The position numbers and the translations under genes are program-made. This document shows positions 16,306-25,838 of a DNA stretch of 64,000 bases, in pieces (positions within the stretch are counted from its first letter, which is position 1; the number at the start of each line of letters is the position of its first letter). Below the pieces are notes generated by a model. The model was not told where the DNA came from, ran no database searches, and was given only the letters and a program-made list of their open reading frames with translations. This DNA is from Rossellomorea aquimaris (GTDB lineage: Bacteria; Bacillota; Bacilli; Bacillales; Bacillaceae_B), in NCBI RefSeq assembly GCF_020172085.1, contig NZ_JAIVAT010000007.1, forward strand, positions 186,001 through 250,000, read 5' to 3'.

Positions 16306-17622
16306 ATGAAGAAAGTTCTAGCATTATTCATGACGTTTGTACTAGTGGCTGGAGTGCTTTCCGCTTGTTCGGGAGATTCCAAGTCATCCGGCAGTTCCAA
16401 GTCGGATAAAGATGTAGATTTGAAGGTATGGTCATTCACGGATGAACTGAAGAAACCCATCACGAAGTTTGAAGAGAAAAACGGTGTAAAAGTAGAATTG
16501 ACGATCGTTCCGATTGCCGACTACCCGACGAAATTAAAGCCGGTTCTTGAAAGTGGCGTAGGAGCACCGGACGTATTCACGGGAGAAATCGCGTTCCTTA
16601 AACAATGGGTGGACGCAGGTTACTGGGAAAACTTATCAGAAAAACCATACAACGTAGATGAAATCAAAGATAAATATGTACCTTATGTATTTGACTTAGG
16701 TAAAGATAAAGACGGAAATGTAAGGGCTTTATCATGGCAGACAACACCGGGCGGAATCTATTACAAGAGAAGTATCGCGAAAGAAGTGCTTGGTACTGAC
16801 GATCCAACCGAAGTAGGTAACATGATGAATTCAATGGACAACGTTTTTAAAGTAGCGGAAAAGATGAAAGAGAAAGGCTACAGCATGTTCCCTGATGAAG
16901 GATCCATCCGTTGGTTCGCTCAGGGAGATAACCCGCAACCATGGGTGAACGATAAGAATGAATTGCAGTTAACAGATCAAAAGATCGAATATATGGACTC
17001 TGCTAAGAAATTACGTGAAAACAGCTACACAGCGCTTGCAGCTGAGTGGTCTCCATCATGGTTCGAGGCGATGGATAAACCGATCAAAATGAAAGAAAAC
17101 GGCAAGGAAAAAGAAACACAAGTATTCTCTTATGTTCTTCCGACTTGGGGACTTCACAGTGTTCTTAAAACGAACGTCAAGGAATCTGCAGGTGATTGGG
17201 CAGTGACGAGTGGACCAAGCCCATACTTCTGGGGTGGCACATGGTTAGGAGTTTACAATAAATCTGAAAACAAAGAACTTGCGTATGACTTTGTGAAAAT
17301 GATGACACAGGATGATGAATTCCTGACAGATTGGGCGAAGGAAACTGGGGATGTACTTTCTTACCTGCCTGTAACGAACAAAATCAAAGATGATTTCAGT
17401 GACGAATTCCTTGGTGGTCAAAACAACTATCAATTCTTCCTGGAGCAGGCGAAAGATATCGAACCTGGTATCGTAACGAAATACGACCAGCAGCTTGACA
17501 CGTTCTATGGAAACGCTGTTCAGCAATACGTGGACGGTAAAAAATCCAAAGAAGATGCAATTAAAGAGTTCTATAAAAAAGCACAAAACGCATATCCAGA
17601 CTTGAAAGTACCAAAAAACTAA
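16306..17622 (+). CDS. Sugar ABC transporter substrate-binding lipoprotein
   Basis: A 438-residue extracellular solute-binding protein of the carbohydrate type. The N-terminus MKKVLALFMTFVLVAG runs into lipobox LSAC, so Cys21 is lipidated and the protein is anchored outside the membrane. A Ser/Lys/Gly linker follows, then the binding domain (LKVWSFTDELKKPITKFEE, ALSWQTTPGGIYYKR, WGGTWLGVYNKS). ATG 16306 is six bases after GGGGG; the frame is open further upstream across the operators. It is first in the operon with two permeases, a GH1 and a GH30 enzyme, suggesting uptake of a beta-linked oligoglucoside. A hairpin without a T run follows, probably raising its expression over the permeases. 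Confidence 0.9.
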   Translation: MKKVLALFMTFVLVAGVLSACSGDSKSSGSSKSDKDVDLKVWSFTDELKKPITKFEEKNGVKVELTIVPIADYPTKLKPVLESGVGAPDVFTGEIAFLKQWVDAGYWENLSEKPYNVDEIKDKYVPYVFDLGKDKDGNVRALSWQTTPGGIYYKRSIAKEVLGTDDPTEVGNMMNSMDNVFKVAEKMKEKGYSMFPDEGSIRWFAQGDNPQPWVNDKNELQLTDQKIEYMDSAKKLRENSYTALAAEWSPSWFEAMDKPIKMKENGKEKETQVFSYVLPTWGLHSVLKTNVKESAGDWAVTSGPSPYFWGGTWLGVYNKSENKELAYDFVKMMTQDDEFLTDWAKETGDVLSYLPVTNKIKDDFSDEFLGGQNNYQFFLEQAKDIEPGIVTKYDQQLDTFYGNAVQQYVDGKKSKEDAIKEFYKKAQNAYPDLKVPKN

Positions 17623-17636
17623 GTAGTAAAATTTAA

Positions 17637-17668
17637 GGGCAGGCGGCATGGATTCACGCTGCCTGCCA
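17637..17668 (+). promoter_or_regulatory. Intercistronic hairpin after the binding-protein gene
   Basis: GGCAGGCGGC (17638-17647) pairs with GCTGCCTGCC (17658-17667), leaving a ten-base loop. It lacks a T tract, so it is more likely an mRNA-stabilising or partial attenuating element than a full terminator. Confidence 0.7.
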
Positions 17669-17694
17669 AATCTAACAACTAGGGGGGCTGGGGA

Positions 17695-18594
17695 ATGAAA
17701 AAAGTAGATCGCTATGGTTATCTATTTATTGCCCCATTTTGGATCATCTTTTTAATATTCAGTATTTATCCCGTTGCACTCACATTTTATTACAGCTTTA
17801 CAAACTATTCCGGGAGCGGGACCGCAGAAGTGGTCGGTCTTGCGAACTATACCCGATTACTCACAGACAGCTACTTTGTAGAAGCGTTTTTTAACACCTG
17901 GAAAATCTGGGGTGTCAATTTTGCCCTGCAAATCGGTCTTGCCCTTATACTCGCATTAATCTTCTCTGATATGAGAATGAAGTTAAAAGGTTTGGCATTT
18001 TTCAGATCGATTTTTTATTTACCTAATTTAATCACCATTAGTTCTGTTGCCCTTCTGTTTGGGATTCTACTGGACTGGCAGCACGGATCATTAAATATGA
18101 TTCTATTAAATATAGGTCTTATATCAGAACCGATTAATTGGCTGAACGAGCCCGCGACTGCACAGCTTTCCGTTTCCCTGATCCTCACCTGGATGTGGTT
18201 CGGCCATTCGTTCATCGTCGTCATGGCGGGTGTTTCCGGAATCTCTAAGGACTACTATGAAGCTGCATTGATTGATGGGGCAAACAGGTGGCAAACCTTT
18301 ACGAAAATCACGATTCCTTTATTAAAACCGATTTTACTTTATATCATGATCACATCCTTGATCGGAGGCCTTCAGCTGTTTGATCTGCCGATGCTCCTGA
18401 CAGATGGAATCGGTTCTCCAGATGGATCATTGAATACCATGGTTCTGTATCTATACAATCAGGCATTCAAGTTTAACAATTACGGATATGCATCAGCTGT
18501 CGCATATGGATTGTTTGTCATTACCTTGATCTTCTCGGCGATTGTCTTCAAAGGGATGTATGGAAATGAACGCAAACAAGCAAGGAAGGTGTAA
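17695..18594 (+). CDS. Sugar ABC transporter permease (MalF type)
   Basis: A 299-residue inner-membrane permease with six hydrophobic segments. The EAA loop, YYEAALIDGANRWQTFTKITIPLLKP (about residues 186-211), is the contact site for the ATPase. It forms the translocation channel with the next gene product and takes substrate from the upstream lipoprotein. AGGGGGGCTGGGG precedes ATG 17695. The operon has no ATP-binding subunit gene, so a shared MsmX/MsmK-type ATPase encoded elsewhere must energise it, as in other Bacillus carbohydrate importers. Confidence 0.9.
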   Translation: MKKVDRYGYLFIAPFWIIFLIFSIYPVALTFYYSFTNYSGSGTAEVVGLANYTRLLTDSYFVEAFFNTWKIWGVNFALQIGLALILALIFSDMRMKLKGLAFFRSIFYLPNLITISSVALLFGILLDWQHGSLNMILLNIGLISEPINWLNEPATAQLSVSLILTWMWFGHSFIVVMAGVSGISKDYYEAALIDGANRWQTFTKITIPLLKPILLYIMITSLIGGLQLFDLPMLLTDGIGSPDGSLNTMVLYLYNQAFKFNNYGYASAVAYGLFVITLIFSAIVFKGMYGNERKQARKV

Positions 18595-18597
18595 AGC

Positions 18598-19515
18598 ATG
18601 TTGGGAAAAACAGCCGTTGAAAAAGATGTACCGACCCAGAAGGTAGAGAAGTCAAAGCCCGAACTTCTTCCACATGAGTCGAAACTAAAGACCAGAAATA
18701 CCATTGTGAAGAGCATCATCTATATCCTGCTTGTCTTGATGGCGATTGTCTGCTTCATTCCATTCCTTATGATGCTTGTGAACGCCACAAGGTCAAATGA
18801 AGCGATCCTGTCAGGTTTCACCCTGATCCCAGGCAGTGCCTTAATGGAAAACTATTCGACGATGATGGAATACGTCAACATTTGGTCGGGGTTCAAGAAT
18901 AGTCTGATCATCTCTGTCCTCACGACTGTTTTATCAGGATATTTTTCCGCTTTGACTGCTTATGGATTTGCGTTTTACACATTCCGGGGGAAGAATTTCT
19001 TATTCGTTTTCATGCTTGTGATGATGATGGTCCCAGGACAGTTGGGACTGATCGGCTTTTACGAACTGAGTAAGAATCTGGGGATCCTGGATTCCTTCAT
19101 TCCACTGATCGTTCCGGCGATTGCCAGTCCGTTTGTCGTCTTTTTTCTCAGACAATATATCCAGACTACCCTTCATCCAAGTTTAATAGAAGCAGCACGT
19201 ATTGATGGGGCGAGTGAGTTCAAGATTTTCCATACAGTGGCGATTCCGATTATGATGCCGGCAGTCGCGACGATGTCGATTTTCACATTCATCGGATCAT
19301 GGAATAACTACATCATGCCGCTCGTCATCCTATTCTCGCCTGAGAAATATACGCTGCCGGTCTTAATGGGATTCTTAAAAGGGTCTCAAGTAGCACAAAA
19401 TTTAGGATCAATGTATTTAGGGATTGCGATTTCCGTTGTGCCAATCATGATTGCCTTCCTATTCCTATCAAAATATATCGTAAACAGTATTTCAGCAGGA
19501 TCAATCAAAGAATAG
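18598..19515 (+). CDS. Sugar ABC transporter permease (MalG type)
   Basis: A 305-residue carbohydrate permease. The cytoplasmic N-terminus of about 38 residues is longer than usual and charged. Six membrane helices follow, with the EAA loop LIEAARIDGASEFKIFHTVAIPIMMP. It begins three bases after the MalF-type gene, using AAGGAAGGTG for initiation, and is followed after 15 bases by the GH1 gene. The partner permease and binding protein lie immediately upstream. Confidence 0.9.
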   Translation: MLGKTAVEKDVPTQKVEKSKPELLPHESKLKTRNTIVKSIIYILLVLMAIVCFIPFLMMLVNATRSNEAILSGFTLIPGSALMENYSTMMEYVNIWSGFKNSLIISVLTTVLSGYFSALTAYGFAFYTFRGKNFLFVFMLVMMMVPGQLGLIGFYELSKNLGILDSFIPLIVPAIASPFVVFFLRQYIQTTLHPSLIEAARIDGASEFKIFHTVAIPIMMPAVATMSIFTFIGSWNNYIMPLVILFSPEKYTLPVLMGFLKGSQVAQNLGSMYLGIAISVVPIMIAFLFLSKYIVNSISAGSIKE

Positions 19516-19530
19516 AGGAGAGAATGACCT

Positions 19531-20892
19531 ATGCAATTTGATAAAACATTTACGTTTGGAACCGCAACATCGTCGTATCAAATAGAGGGAGCACATAATG
19601 AAGGGGGAAGAACACCGTCCATCTGGGATATGTTCTGTGACATTCCGGGGAAGGTCTATAAGCAGCATAATGGGGACGTTGCCTGTGATCACTACCACCG
19701 ATTTGAAGAAGACATCCAGCATATCAAGCGCCTTGGCGTGGATACGTATCGTTTCTCCATTGCCTGGCCGCGCATCTTTCCTGAAAAGGGTAAGTATAAT
19801 CAGGAAGGAATGGACTTTTATAAAAAATTGGCGACAAGACTTCAAGAAGAAGGAATCAAGCCTGCTGTAACGTTGTATCACTGGGATCTTCCGTTGTGGG
19901 CACATGAGGAAGGCGGATGGGTTAATCGTGAATCCGTACAATGGTTCCTGGATTATGCAGAAGCCTGCTTCAAGGAGCTTGATTCCATCGTTGATTCATG
20001 GATCACTCACAATGAGCCCTGGTGTGCAGGGTTCCTCGGTTACCATCAGGGTGTTCATGCACCGGGTCATACCAATATGGATGAAGCAGTAAGAGCCGTT
20101 CATCACATGCTGTTGTCACACGGAAAAGCAGTGGAAATGCTTAAGAAGGAATTCCAGTCCGAGACGGAGATCGGCATCACGTTGAACCTCTCACCCGTTT
20201 ATCCAAACACGGATTCAGTGAACGACGCACTTGCTGCCAACAACGCGGACGGATATTCCAATCGCTGGTTCCTTGATCCCGTATTCAAAGGGGAATACCC
20301 GAAAGATATGATGAACTTATTCTCAAAATACGTTCATACGTATGACTTCATTAAAGAAGGGGATATGGAACTGATCTCAACGGAATGTGATTTCTTCGGT
20401 ATCAACTATTACAGCCGCGGGATCGTCGAGTTCAGTGCAGCCAATGATTTCCTTCATAAAGGAGCTTACTCGGATTATGAGAAAACAGGCATGGGCTGGG
20501 ATATCGCCCCTAATGAGTTCAAGGACCTCATCCGCCGTCTAAGGCAGGAATATACGGATCTGCCGATCTACATCACTGAAAACGGGGCGGCATATGACGA
20601 TGTGCTGGAAAACGGACGCGTACATGACCATGATCGTGTGAACTACTTGAATCTGCATCTTCAGGCCGTTTCCGACCTGAATGAAGAAGGCATGAACATT
20701 CAAGGATACTATTTATGGTCACTGATGGATAATTTTGAGTGGAGCTTCGGATATGACAAGCGCTTCGGTATCCTGTATGTCGATTTCGATACACAGGAGC
20801 GGATCTGGAAAGACAGCGCCTTCCGCTACGCTGAAATCATCCGGGATCATAAAGTGAAGCATAACCTTCATACTGAGGAAATCGCGCAATGA
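19531..20892 (+). CDS. Glycoside hydrolase family 1 beta-glucosidase
   Basis: A 453-residue GH1 enzyme of normal length without a signal peptide, so it acts on imported sugar. It starts FGTATSSYQIEGA, the GH1 N-terminal signature. The acid/base is E162 in THNEPW and the nucleophile is E350 in ITENGAAY, giving retaining hydrolysis of beta-glucosides. No phosphosugar-binding Ser/Lys/Tyr cluster is obvious. An ABC importer delivers unphosphorylated substrate, so a beta-glucosidase rather than a 6-phospho-beta-glucosidase is favoured. AGAGGAGAG precedes the start. Its stop overlaps the GH30 start (ATGA). Confidence 0.92.
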   Translation: MQFDKTFTFGTATSSYQIEGAHNEGGRTPSIWDMFCDIPGKVYKQHNGDVACDHYHRFEEDIQHIKRLGVDTYRFSIAWPRIFPEKGKYNQEGMDFYKKLATRLQEEGIKPAVTLYHWDLPLWAHEEGGWVNRESVQWFLDYAEACFKELDSIVDSWITHNEPWCAGFLGYHQGVHAPGHTNMDEAVRAVHHMLLSHGKAVEMLKKEFQSETEIGITLNLSPVYPNTDSVNDALAANNADGYSNRWFLDPVFKGEYPKDMMNLFSKYVHTYDFIKEGDMELISTECDFFGINYYSRGIVEFSAANDFLHKGAYSDYEKTGMGWDIAPNEFKDLIRRLRQEYTDLPIYITENGAAYDDVLENGRVHDHDRVNYLNLHLQAVSDLNEEGMNIQGYYLWSLMDNFEWSFGYDKRFGILYVDFDTQERIWKDSAFRYAEIIRDHKVKHNLHTEEIAQ

Positions 20893-22217
20893 ATATGAAG
20901 ATGATTCTGACAGCCAAAGAAACAGGAGATCGGTTCTCTGAAAAAGAACCGGTTTCTTTTTCAGAAGGTCGTGCCAATACCCACATTCAGCTTGATCCAG
21001 AGCGTAAATATCAGGAAATGCTTGGGTTCGGCGGTGCGTTCACTGAATCGGCGGCTCACAGCCTCTCCCTCATCAGCCCGGAGAAGCGGGAAGAAATCAT
21101 TCGCAGGTATTTTGATCCGGTAGAGGGACTTGGGTATCGGTTTGGTCGGACCCATATCAACAGCTGTGATTTTTCGTTAGAAAACTATACATATGTGGAG
21201 GATGGGGATGATTCGTTAGAAAGCTTCTCTATCGAGCGGGAGAAGAAACTGGTGATTCCTCTAATCCGGGAAGCGATGACAGTGGCCGGACGGGAACTTT
21301 CCATCGTTGCTTCCCCTTGGAGTCCACCTGCTTGGATGAAAACGAACGGAGAAATGAACAATGGCGGGAAACTGTTACCTCAATATGAATCCGTCTGGGC
21401 GGACTATTATTCAAAGTATATAGATGCGATGGAAAAAGAGAGGATTCCGATCTGGGGATTGACGATCCAGAATGAACCGGAAGCGAAGCAGGTTTGGGAT
21501 TCATGCCTGTATACGGGGGAAGAAGAACGGGACTTTATTAAAAATCATTTAGGTCCGTCCCTCGAGAAACATGGCCATGAGGATGTGAAGGTCATTATTT
21601 GGGATCATAATCGTGATGTGATTTATGAGCGTGCAAAAGCTGTGTTGTCCGATCCCGAAGCGGCTAAGTATGTTTGGGGAACAGGGGTCCACTGGTATGT
21701 TTCCGAGGAGTTTGAAAACCTCTCAAAGGTACATGATGATTTTCCCGACAAGCATTTAATTTTCACAGAAGGGTGCATTGAGGGCGGGGTCAAGCCCGGT
21801 GCCTGGGATACAGGTGAACGCTATGGACGGAACATCATCGGTGACTTGAACAATTACCTTGAAGCGTGGATCGATTGGAACATGGTGCTGAATGAAGTGG
21901 GCGGTCCGAATCACGTCGGGAACTATTGCGATGCGCCGGTGATCGTCGATACTGTGAACGATGATGTCCGCTACAACAGCTCTTATTATTATATCGGGCA
22001 TTTCAGTAAATACATTAAAAAAGGTGCAAGACGCATCGGGTGTGAGGTTTCCGGTGACGCTGTACTGGCCACTTCTTTTGAAAATGCAGACGGGGAGATT
22101 GTCGTGGTTGTGATGAATGCGGGTGACCGTGAGGAAGAGATTTCGTTAGAGTGCGGGGTTAATAACTTCAGCACGAGTCTTCCGTTGCATTCGATTGCTA
22201 CTTTTATTATTCGGTAG
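20889..22217 (+). CDS. Glycoside hydrolase family 30 beta-glucosidase / glucosylceramidase-like
   Basis: A 442-residue GH30 enzyme. GFGGAFTESAAHSL opens the (beta/alpha)8 barrel, E196 in IQNEPE is the predicted acid/base and E294 in FTEGC the nucleophile. The C-terminal part forms the GH30 beta-sandwich (YIGHFSKYIKKGARRIG, VVVVMNAGD). Family members cleave beta-glucosylceramide, beta-1,6-glucan or beta-xylan; the absence of a signal peptide points to an intracellular oligosaccharide, perhaps beta-1,6-linked. It is translationally coupled to GH1 by a 4-base overlap and closes the LacI-controlled operon. Confidence 0.9.
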   Translation: MNMKMILTAKETGDRFSEKEPVSFSEGRANTHIQLDPERKYQEMLGFGGAFTESAAHSLSLISPEKREEIIRRYFDPVEGLGYRFGRTHINSCDFSLENYTYVEDGDDSLESFSIEREKKLVIPLIREAMTVAGRELSIVASPWSPPAWMKTNGEMNNGGKLLPQYESVWADYYSKYIDAMEKERIPIWGLTIQNEPEAKQVWDSCLYTGEEERDFIKNHLGPSLEKHGHEDVKVIIWDHNRDVIYERAKAVLSDPEAAKYVWGTGVHWYVSEEFENLSKVHDDFPDKHLIFTEGCIEGGVKPGAWDTGERYGRNIIGDLNNYLEAWIDWNMVLNEVGGPNHVGNYCDAPVIVDTVNDDVRYNSSYYYIGHFSKYIKKGARRIGCEVSGDAVLATSFENADGEIVVVVMNAGDREEEISLECGVNNFSTSLPLHSIATFIIR

Positions 22218-22218
22218 T

Positions 22219-22252
22219 TGGAGAGCAGTCCTATTGGGGGCTGCTTTTTTTG
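22219..22252 (+). terminator. Terminator of the beta-glucoside operon
   Basis: GAGCAGTCC and GGGGGCTGCTT form the stem with loop TATT, followed by TTTTTT. Confidence 0.88.
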
Positions 22253-22288
22253 TGTGTTTAAGTACCTAAATGGGTATTGGAGGGCAGT

Positions 22289-22345
22289 TTGGCACAAGTT
22301 TCGCCCAAGGTGGCACAAGTTTTTCTGAAAGTGGCACAAGCTTGC
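22289..22345 (+). repeat. Short 21-base-period array, core TGGCACAAGTTT (array 1)
   Basis: GGCACAAG begins at 22291, 22312 and 22333, exactly 21 bases apart, with unrelated sequence between. It lies between the operon terminator and the flippase gene. The rest of the gap shows nothing I can name. Confidence 0.75.
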
Positions 22346-22486
22346 CGAACAATAGCCCATACTTTCTTAATATCTCCATAGTGCAATGCGATACGGCAAC
22401 AAAAACATCCAATCTCACCCCATCACATATTCCCCGGACAACCATCATAGAATAGACCATATAAAACAAAGGCAGGGTACAAACAT

Positions 22487-23803
22487 ATGAGTTTGTTTCT
22501 AAGAGGTACATTGGTGTTGGTGGTGACGGCTTTCATAGGCGAATGTTTAGAATTTGTGATCAATATGATCCTGGCCCGGGAGCTTGGTGAAGCGGGGCTT
22601 GGTACATACATGTCGATTCTCCCTACAGTGTTTCTGATTGTGATTTTATCGAGCATGGAGCTGCCGATCAGTCTTTCCAAATTCTTTGCAGAGCGGGAAG
22701 AACGATATCATCGGGGGATGCTCCATTATGCTTTCAGATTTGCGGTGATCACGACATGCATCCTTCTGTTAGTCATGATGATGGTCTATGCCTGGACGCC
22801 GTTGTTTCAAGGTTATCATCCCGGCATCCGCTGGCTGATCTTGATTGTGATTCCCGTTGTGGCCTTCAGTTCCATCACAAGGGGATATTTCATGGGAATC
22901 CAGCAGATGGGGAAAATAGCGGCAGCGAATTTCCTTCGTAGAGGCATCCAATTAGGTTTATTGGTGTCGATCTATCAATTTTTGTCCTTCAGCATGGATA
23001 CATCCATCTTTATTGCCCTCGGGACATTGATTGCGAGTGAAGCGGTCGTATTTGTTTATTTAATCCATGCTTACATTCTTGAAATTAAGGGTAAAAGAAA
23101 GAACAGCCATTCCGTATTACCAAAAGGTGATATGAGGAAATCAGTTTTATCGGTTTCGATTCCAACAACCGCCCTGCGCATCTTTCATGCCCTTACCCAT
23201 GCGATTCAGCCCTTTTTGATAAAATGGGCTCTCGTTCTGTCAGGATTGGGGGCAGTAGAAGCGAATGAGCATTTTGGGATGCTTGCAGGTATTGCCCTTA
23301 CCATCGGATTCTTTCCGTCATTCATTGCGTTTTCGATGCTGATCGTCCTGATCCCGACCGTATCGGAAAAAGTATCATCCAATGATTTTGAGGGTATCCT
23401 GTCACACCTTAAACAAGTGTTGTGGATCACATTGGGTTACGGTGTACCAGCAGTGTTTATTTATTATTCCCTTGGTGACTACATTACAGGAACGTTTTTT
23501 CACTCGGTTTCTTCAGCGTATTATTTGAAGCTCTTGTGGCCGTATTTCCTGTTTCATTTTCTGGTATTTCCCCTTCAGGCTTTTTTAATTGGATTGGGAT
23601 TGGTGAAGGACGCCCTCCTGCATACCGTCTGGTCGAGCATCTTTTCATTTTCGCTCATATACTTGCTCGGATCCCGTTTCGGAATGGAAGGGGTCATCCT
23701 CGGCATGAATGCTGGAGCCGTTCTCATCACCATGCTCCATTACGTGACCATCTGTCGGGAACTGGAAACGACTCTTTGGTTAAAATCAGCCATAAAAATG
23801 TAA
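22487..23803 (+). CDS. SpoVB/MATE-like polysaccharide or lipid flippase
   Basis: A 438-residue membrane protein with about 12 hydrophobic segments. The N-terminal motif RGTLVLVVTAFIGECLEFVINMILARELGEAGLG and SITRGYFMGIQQM are typical of the oligosaccharide flippase (MOP) superfamily, and length and pattern fit SpoVB-like proteins. Members move lipid-linked glycans across the membrane, for example in spore cortex or cell wall assembly. Whether this one acts in sporulation is not shown by the sequence. The Shine-Dalgarno (AGGCAGGG) is weak and a little distant. It stands alone and ends shortly before a GAGGGACGGACCT motif. Confidence 0.82.
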   Translation: MSLFLRGTLVLVVTAFIGECLEFVINMILARELGEAGLGTYMSILPTVFLIVILSSMELPISLSKFFAEREERYHRGMLHYAFRFAVITTCILLLVMMMVYAWTPLFQGYHPGIRWLILIVIPVVAFSSITRGYFMGIQQMGKIAAANFLRRGIQLGLLVSIYQFLSFSMDTSIFIALGTLIASEAVVFVYLIHAYILEIKGKRKNSHSVLPKGDMRKSVLSVSIPTTALRIFHALTHAIQPFLIKWALVLSGLGAVEANEHFGMLAGIALTIGFFPSFIAFSMLIVLIPTVSEKVSSNDFEGILSHLKQVLWITLGYGVPAVFIYYSLGDYITGTFFHSVSSAYYLKLLWPYFLFHFLVFPLQAFLIGLGLVKDALLHTVWSSIFSFSLIYLLGSRFGMEGVILGMNAGAVLITMLHYVTICRELETTLWLKSAIKM

Positions 23804-23851
23804 ACTATATAAAACGGATGTGCAGATCGGAAGGCATTTGTTTTGCATAAT

Positions 23852-23864
23852 GAGGGACGGACCT
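23852..23864 (+). repeat. GAGGGACGGACCT dispersed motif
   Basis: One intergenic copy of a motif also found at 26028, 26370, 28751, 28770, 46563, 46627, 49723, 51827 and 51901. This copy and the inverted one at 26028 flank the antiporter and SASP-like genes. Confidence 0.7.
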
Positions 23865-23943
23865 TTTATTCTAGTTGTATTCAACAACATGTACATACCA
23901 TTCACTATTACAATGGATGATCAAACCCTCAAAGGAGAAGTCT

Positions 23944-25821
23944 ATGATCGATTCTATTTTATTTAACATTATGTTAGTAGGAGTACTGGGGATTGCTTCC
24001 CAGTGGGTTGCATGGAGATTCAGGCTGCCTGCCATCGTCATCATGTCGATTGTCGGGTTGCTCGTAGGTCCCATCTTCGGCCTCATCAATCCAAAGGACG
24101 ATTTCGGGGATGTATTTAAACCCATCATTTCGATGGCTGTTGCCATCATCCTATTTGAAGGAAGCCTGAACCTGGATTTCCGTGAAGTGAGGGGACTGGG
24201 GAAACCAGTCTTCAGGATCGTCACGATCGGTGCCCTTTTGGCGTGGCTTCTCGGTTCATTAGGGGCTCACTATGTAGCCGGCTTATCCTGGGCCGTGGCC
24301 TTTGTGATCGGTGGTTTATTCATCGTTACGGGGCCAACGGTCATCCTGCCGCTGCTCAGACAGGCGAAGCTTAAGCCGAGACCTGCTGCGATTCTGAAAT
24401 GGGAAGGGATCGTCGTCGATCCATTCGGTGCATTGATTGCCGTATTTGCTTTTGAAATTATCAACTTTTTAATCAGTGATGATGTAACAGGATTATCTCT
24501 ACTGCTGTTCTTTGCAGCTTCCCTGTTTGCTGTCGTGTTTGGATGGGCACTGGGGAAATTCACCGGATTCATATTTGAAAAAGGACATGTACCGGAGTTC
24601 CTGAAGTCACCGGTTGTATTTGCCCTTGTCCTGGCTTGTTTCACAATTTCAGATCATATCACACATGAAACGGGACTCCTTGCTGTTACAGCCATGGGGA
24701 TGACGCTCGCGAATATGCATATATCATCGATTGATGATATGCGTCACTTTAAAGAGAACATTTCGGTTCTGCTAATATCGACCATATTCGTTATGCTGAC
24801 AGCATCTTTAACCGTCGATACCCTATTCCAGATTTTCAACTGGAACATCGTGTCATTCGTCCTGCTCATGCTCTTCATCGTAAGGCCGATATCCATCTGG
24901 CTGTCTACGATAGGGACGGACCTCTCCGTCAGGGAAAAAATCCTAGTCGGATGGATCGCACCGAGAGGGATCGTTGCGTTGACCGTTTCGAGTTACTTTG
25001 CCTCTGTACTATTGGACAAGGGGTTTGAGGATGCAAGGATATTGACGTCCCTTACCTTTGCCCTGGTGTTCTCGACGGTGTGCGCACACGGATTTTCAAT
25101 TAAATGGCTGGCGAAGAAACTTGATCTGGCCATCAGTGACCAGCCTGGGGTCGTCATCGTAGGGGGAAGTAAGTTCAGTACCGAATTTGCCAAGACCCTT
25201 CAGACCATGAAAATTCCCGTCCTGATCACGGATTCATCCTGGCAGCGGTTATTTTCGGTAAGGAAAGCAGGGATTCCATTTTACAGAGGGGAGATCCTGT
25301 CTGAACAAACCGAATATTATTTAGACATGACTCCGTATGAGTATATGATTGCGGCGACGGAGCTCGACTCCTATAACGCCCTTGTTTGTACGACCTTCGT
25401 GCCTGAGATCGGCAGGAATAACCTGTTTCAGCTGAGCCTGAGAAGCAAGAATGATGATGATCTCGAGGACATGGTCCATACGATCGGTGGCCGTATCCTA
25501 TTTCAAAATCATGTGACGTGGGAAGAGCTGAATAAACGTGTCGAGCGGGGAGATGTATTCAGAAAGACGAATATCACGGAAAAATACACGTTTGAAGATT
25601 ATCTGAAGGAACGGAATGAACATACCCTGTTGTTATTTGCTCATAAACCAACGGGAAGGATTGAATTCTTCACTGAAGGTTCATCTCCGAAGATCGAGGT
25701 GGGGGACGTCGTTGTCAGCCTGACTCAACCGTGTAAAGAGCTTAACAAGATCCAGGAAAAGCTGACTGTTCAGCGGGAAACAAAGGCAAAAGAAGACAAA
25801 AAGAAAGAAAGCGCCGACTGA
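23944..25821 (+). CDS. CPA1-type Na+(K+)/H+ antiporter with C-terminal TrkA-like regulatory domains
   Basis: A 625-residue protein. About residues 1-395 form 12-13 membrane helices with NhaP-type motifs (GLLVGPIFG, ILFEGSLNLDF, WEGIVVDPFGAL, WIAPRGIVAL). From about residue 405, VVIVGGSKFSTEFAKTL begins a TrkA-N/RCK-like nucleotide-binding domain, and a TrkA-C-like segment and a Lys/Glu-rich tail end the chain. It would exchange cytoplasmic Na+ or K+ for H+ in pH and salt homeostasis, gated by a nucleotide. AAAGGAGAAG precedes ATG 23944; the frame extends 23 codons upstream without a good start. It ends at a bidirectional terminator shared with the small minus-strand gene. Confidence 0.9.
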   Translation: MIDSILFNIMLVGVLGIASQWVAWRFRLPAIVIMSIVGLLVGPIFGLINPKDDFGDVFKPIISMAVAIILFEGSLNLDFREVRGLGKPVFRIVTIGALLAWLLGSLGAHYVAGLSWAVAFVIGGLFIVTGPTVILPLLRQAKLKPRPAAILKWEGIVVDPFGALIAVFAFEIINFLISDDVTGLSLLLFFAASLFAVVFGWALGKFTGFIFEKGHVPEFLKSPVVFALVLACFTISDHITHETGLLAVTAMGMTLANMHISSIDDMRHFKENISVLLISTIFVMLTASLTVDTLFQIFNWNIVSFVLLMLFIVRPISIWLSTIGTDLSVREKILVGWIAPRGIVALTVSSYFASVLLDKGFEDARILTSLTFALVFSTVCAHGFSIKWLAKKLDLAISDQPGVVIVGGSKFSTEFAKTLQTMKIPVLITDSSWQRLFSVRKAGIPFYRGEILSEQTEYYLDMTPYEYMIAATELDSYNALVCTTFVPEIGRNNLFQLSLRSKNDDDLEDMVHTIGGRILFQNHVTWEELNKRVERGDVFRKTNITEKYTFEDYLKERNEHTLLLFAHKPTGRIEFFTEGSSPKIEVGDVVVSLTQPCKELNKIQEKLTVQRETKAKEDKKKESAD

Positions 25822-25838
25822 GTCGACGCTTTCTTTTA
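25801..25838. terminator. Bidirectional terminator between antiporter and SASP-like gene
   Basis: AAAGAAAGCG (25803-25812) pairs with CGCTTTCTTT (25827-25836), with further CGACT/AGTCG pairing inside. It overlaps both reading-frame ends. Confidence 0.88.
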
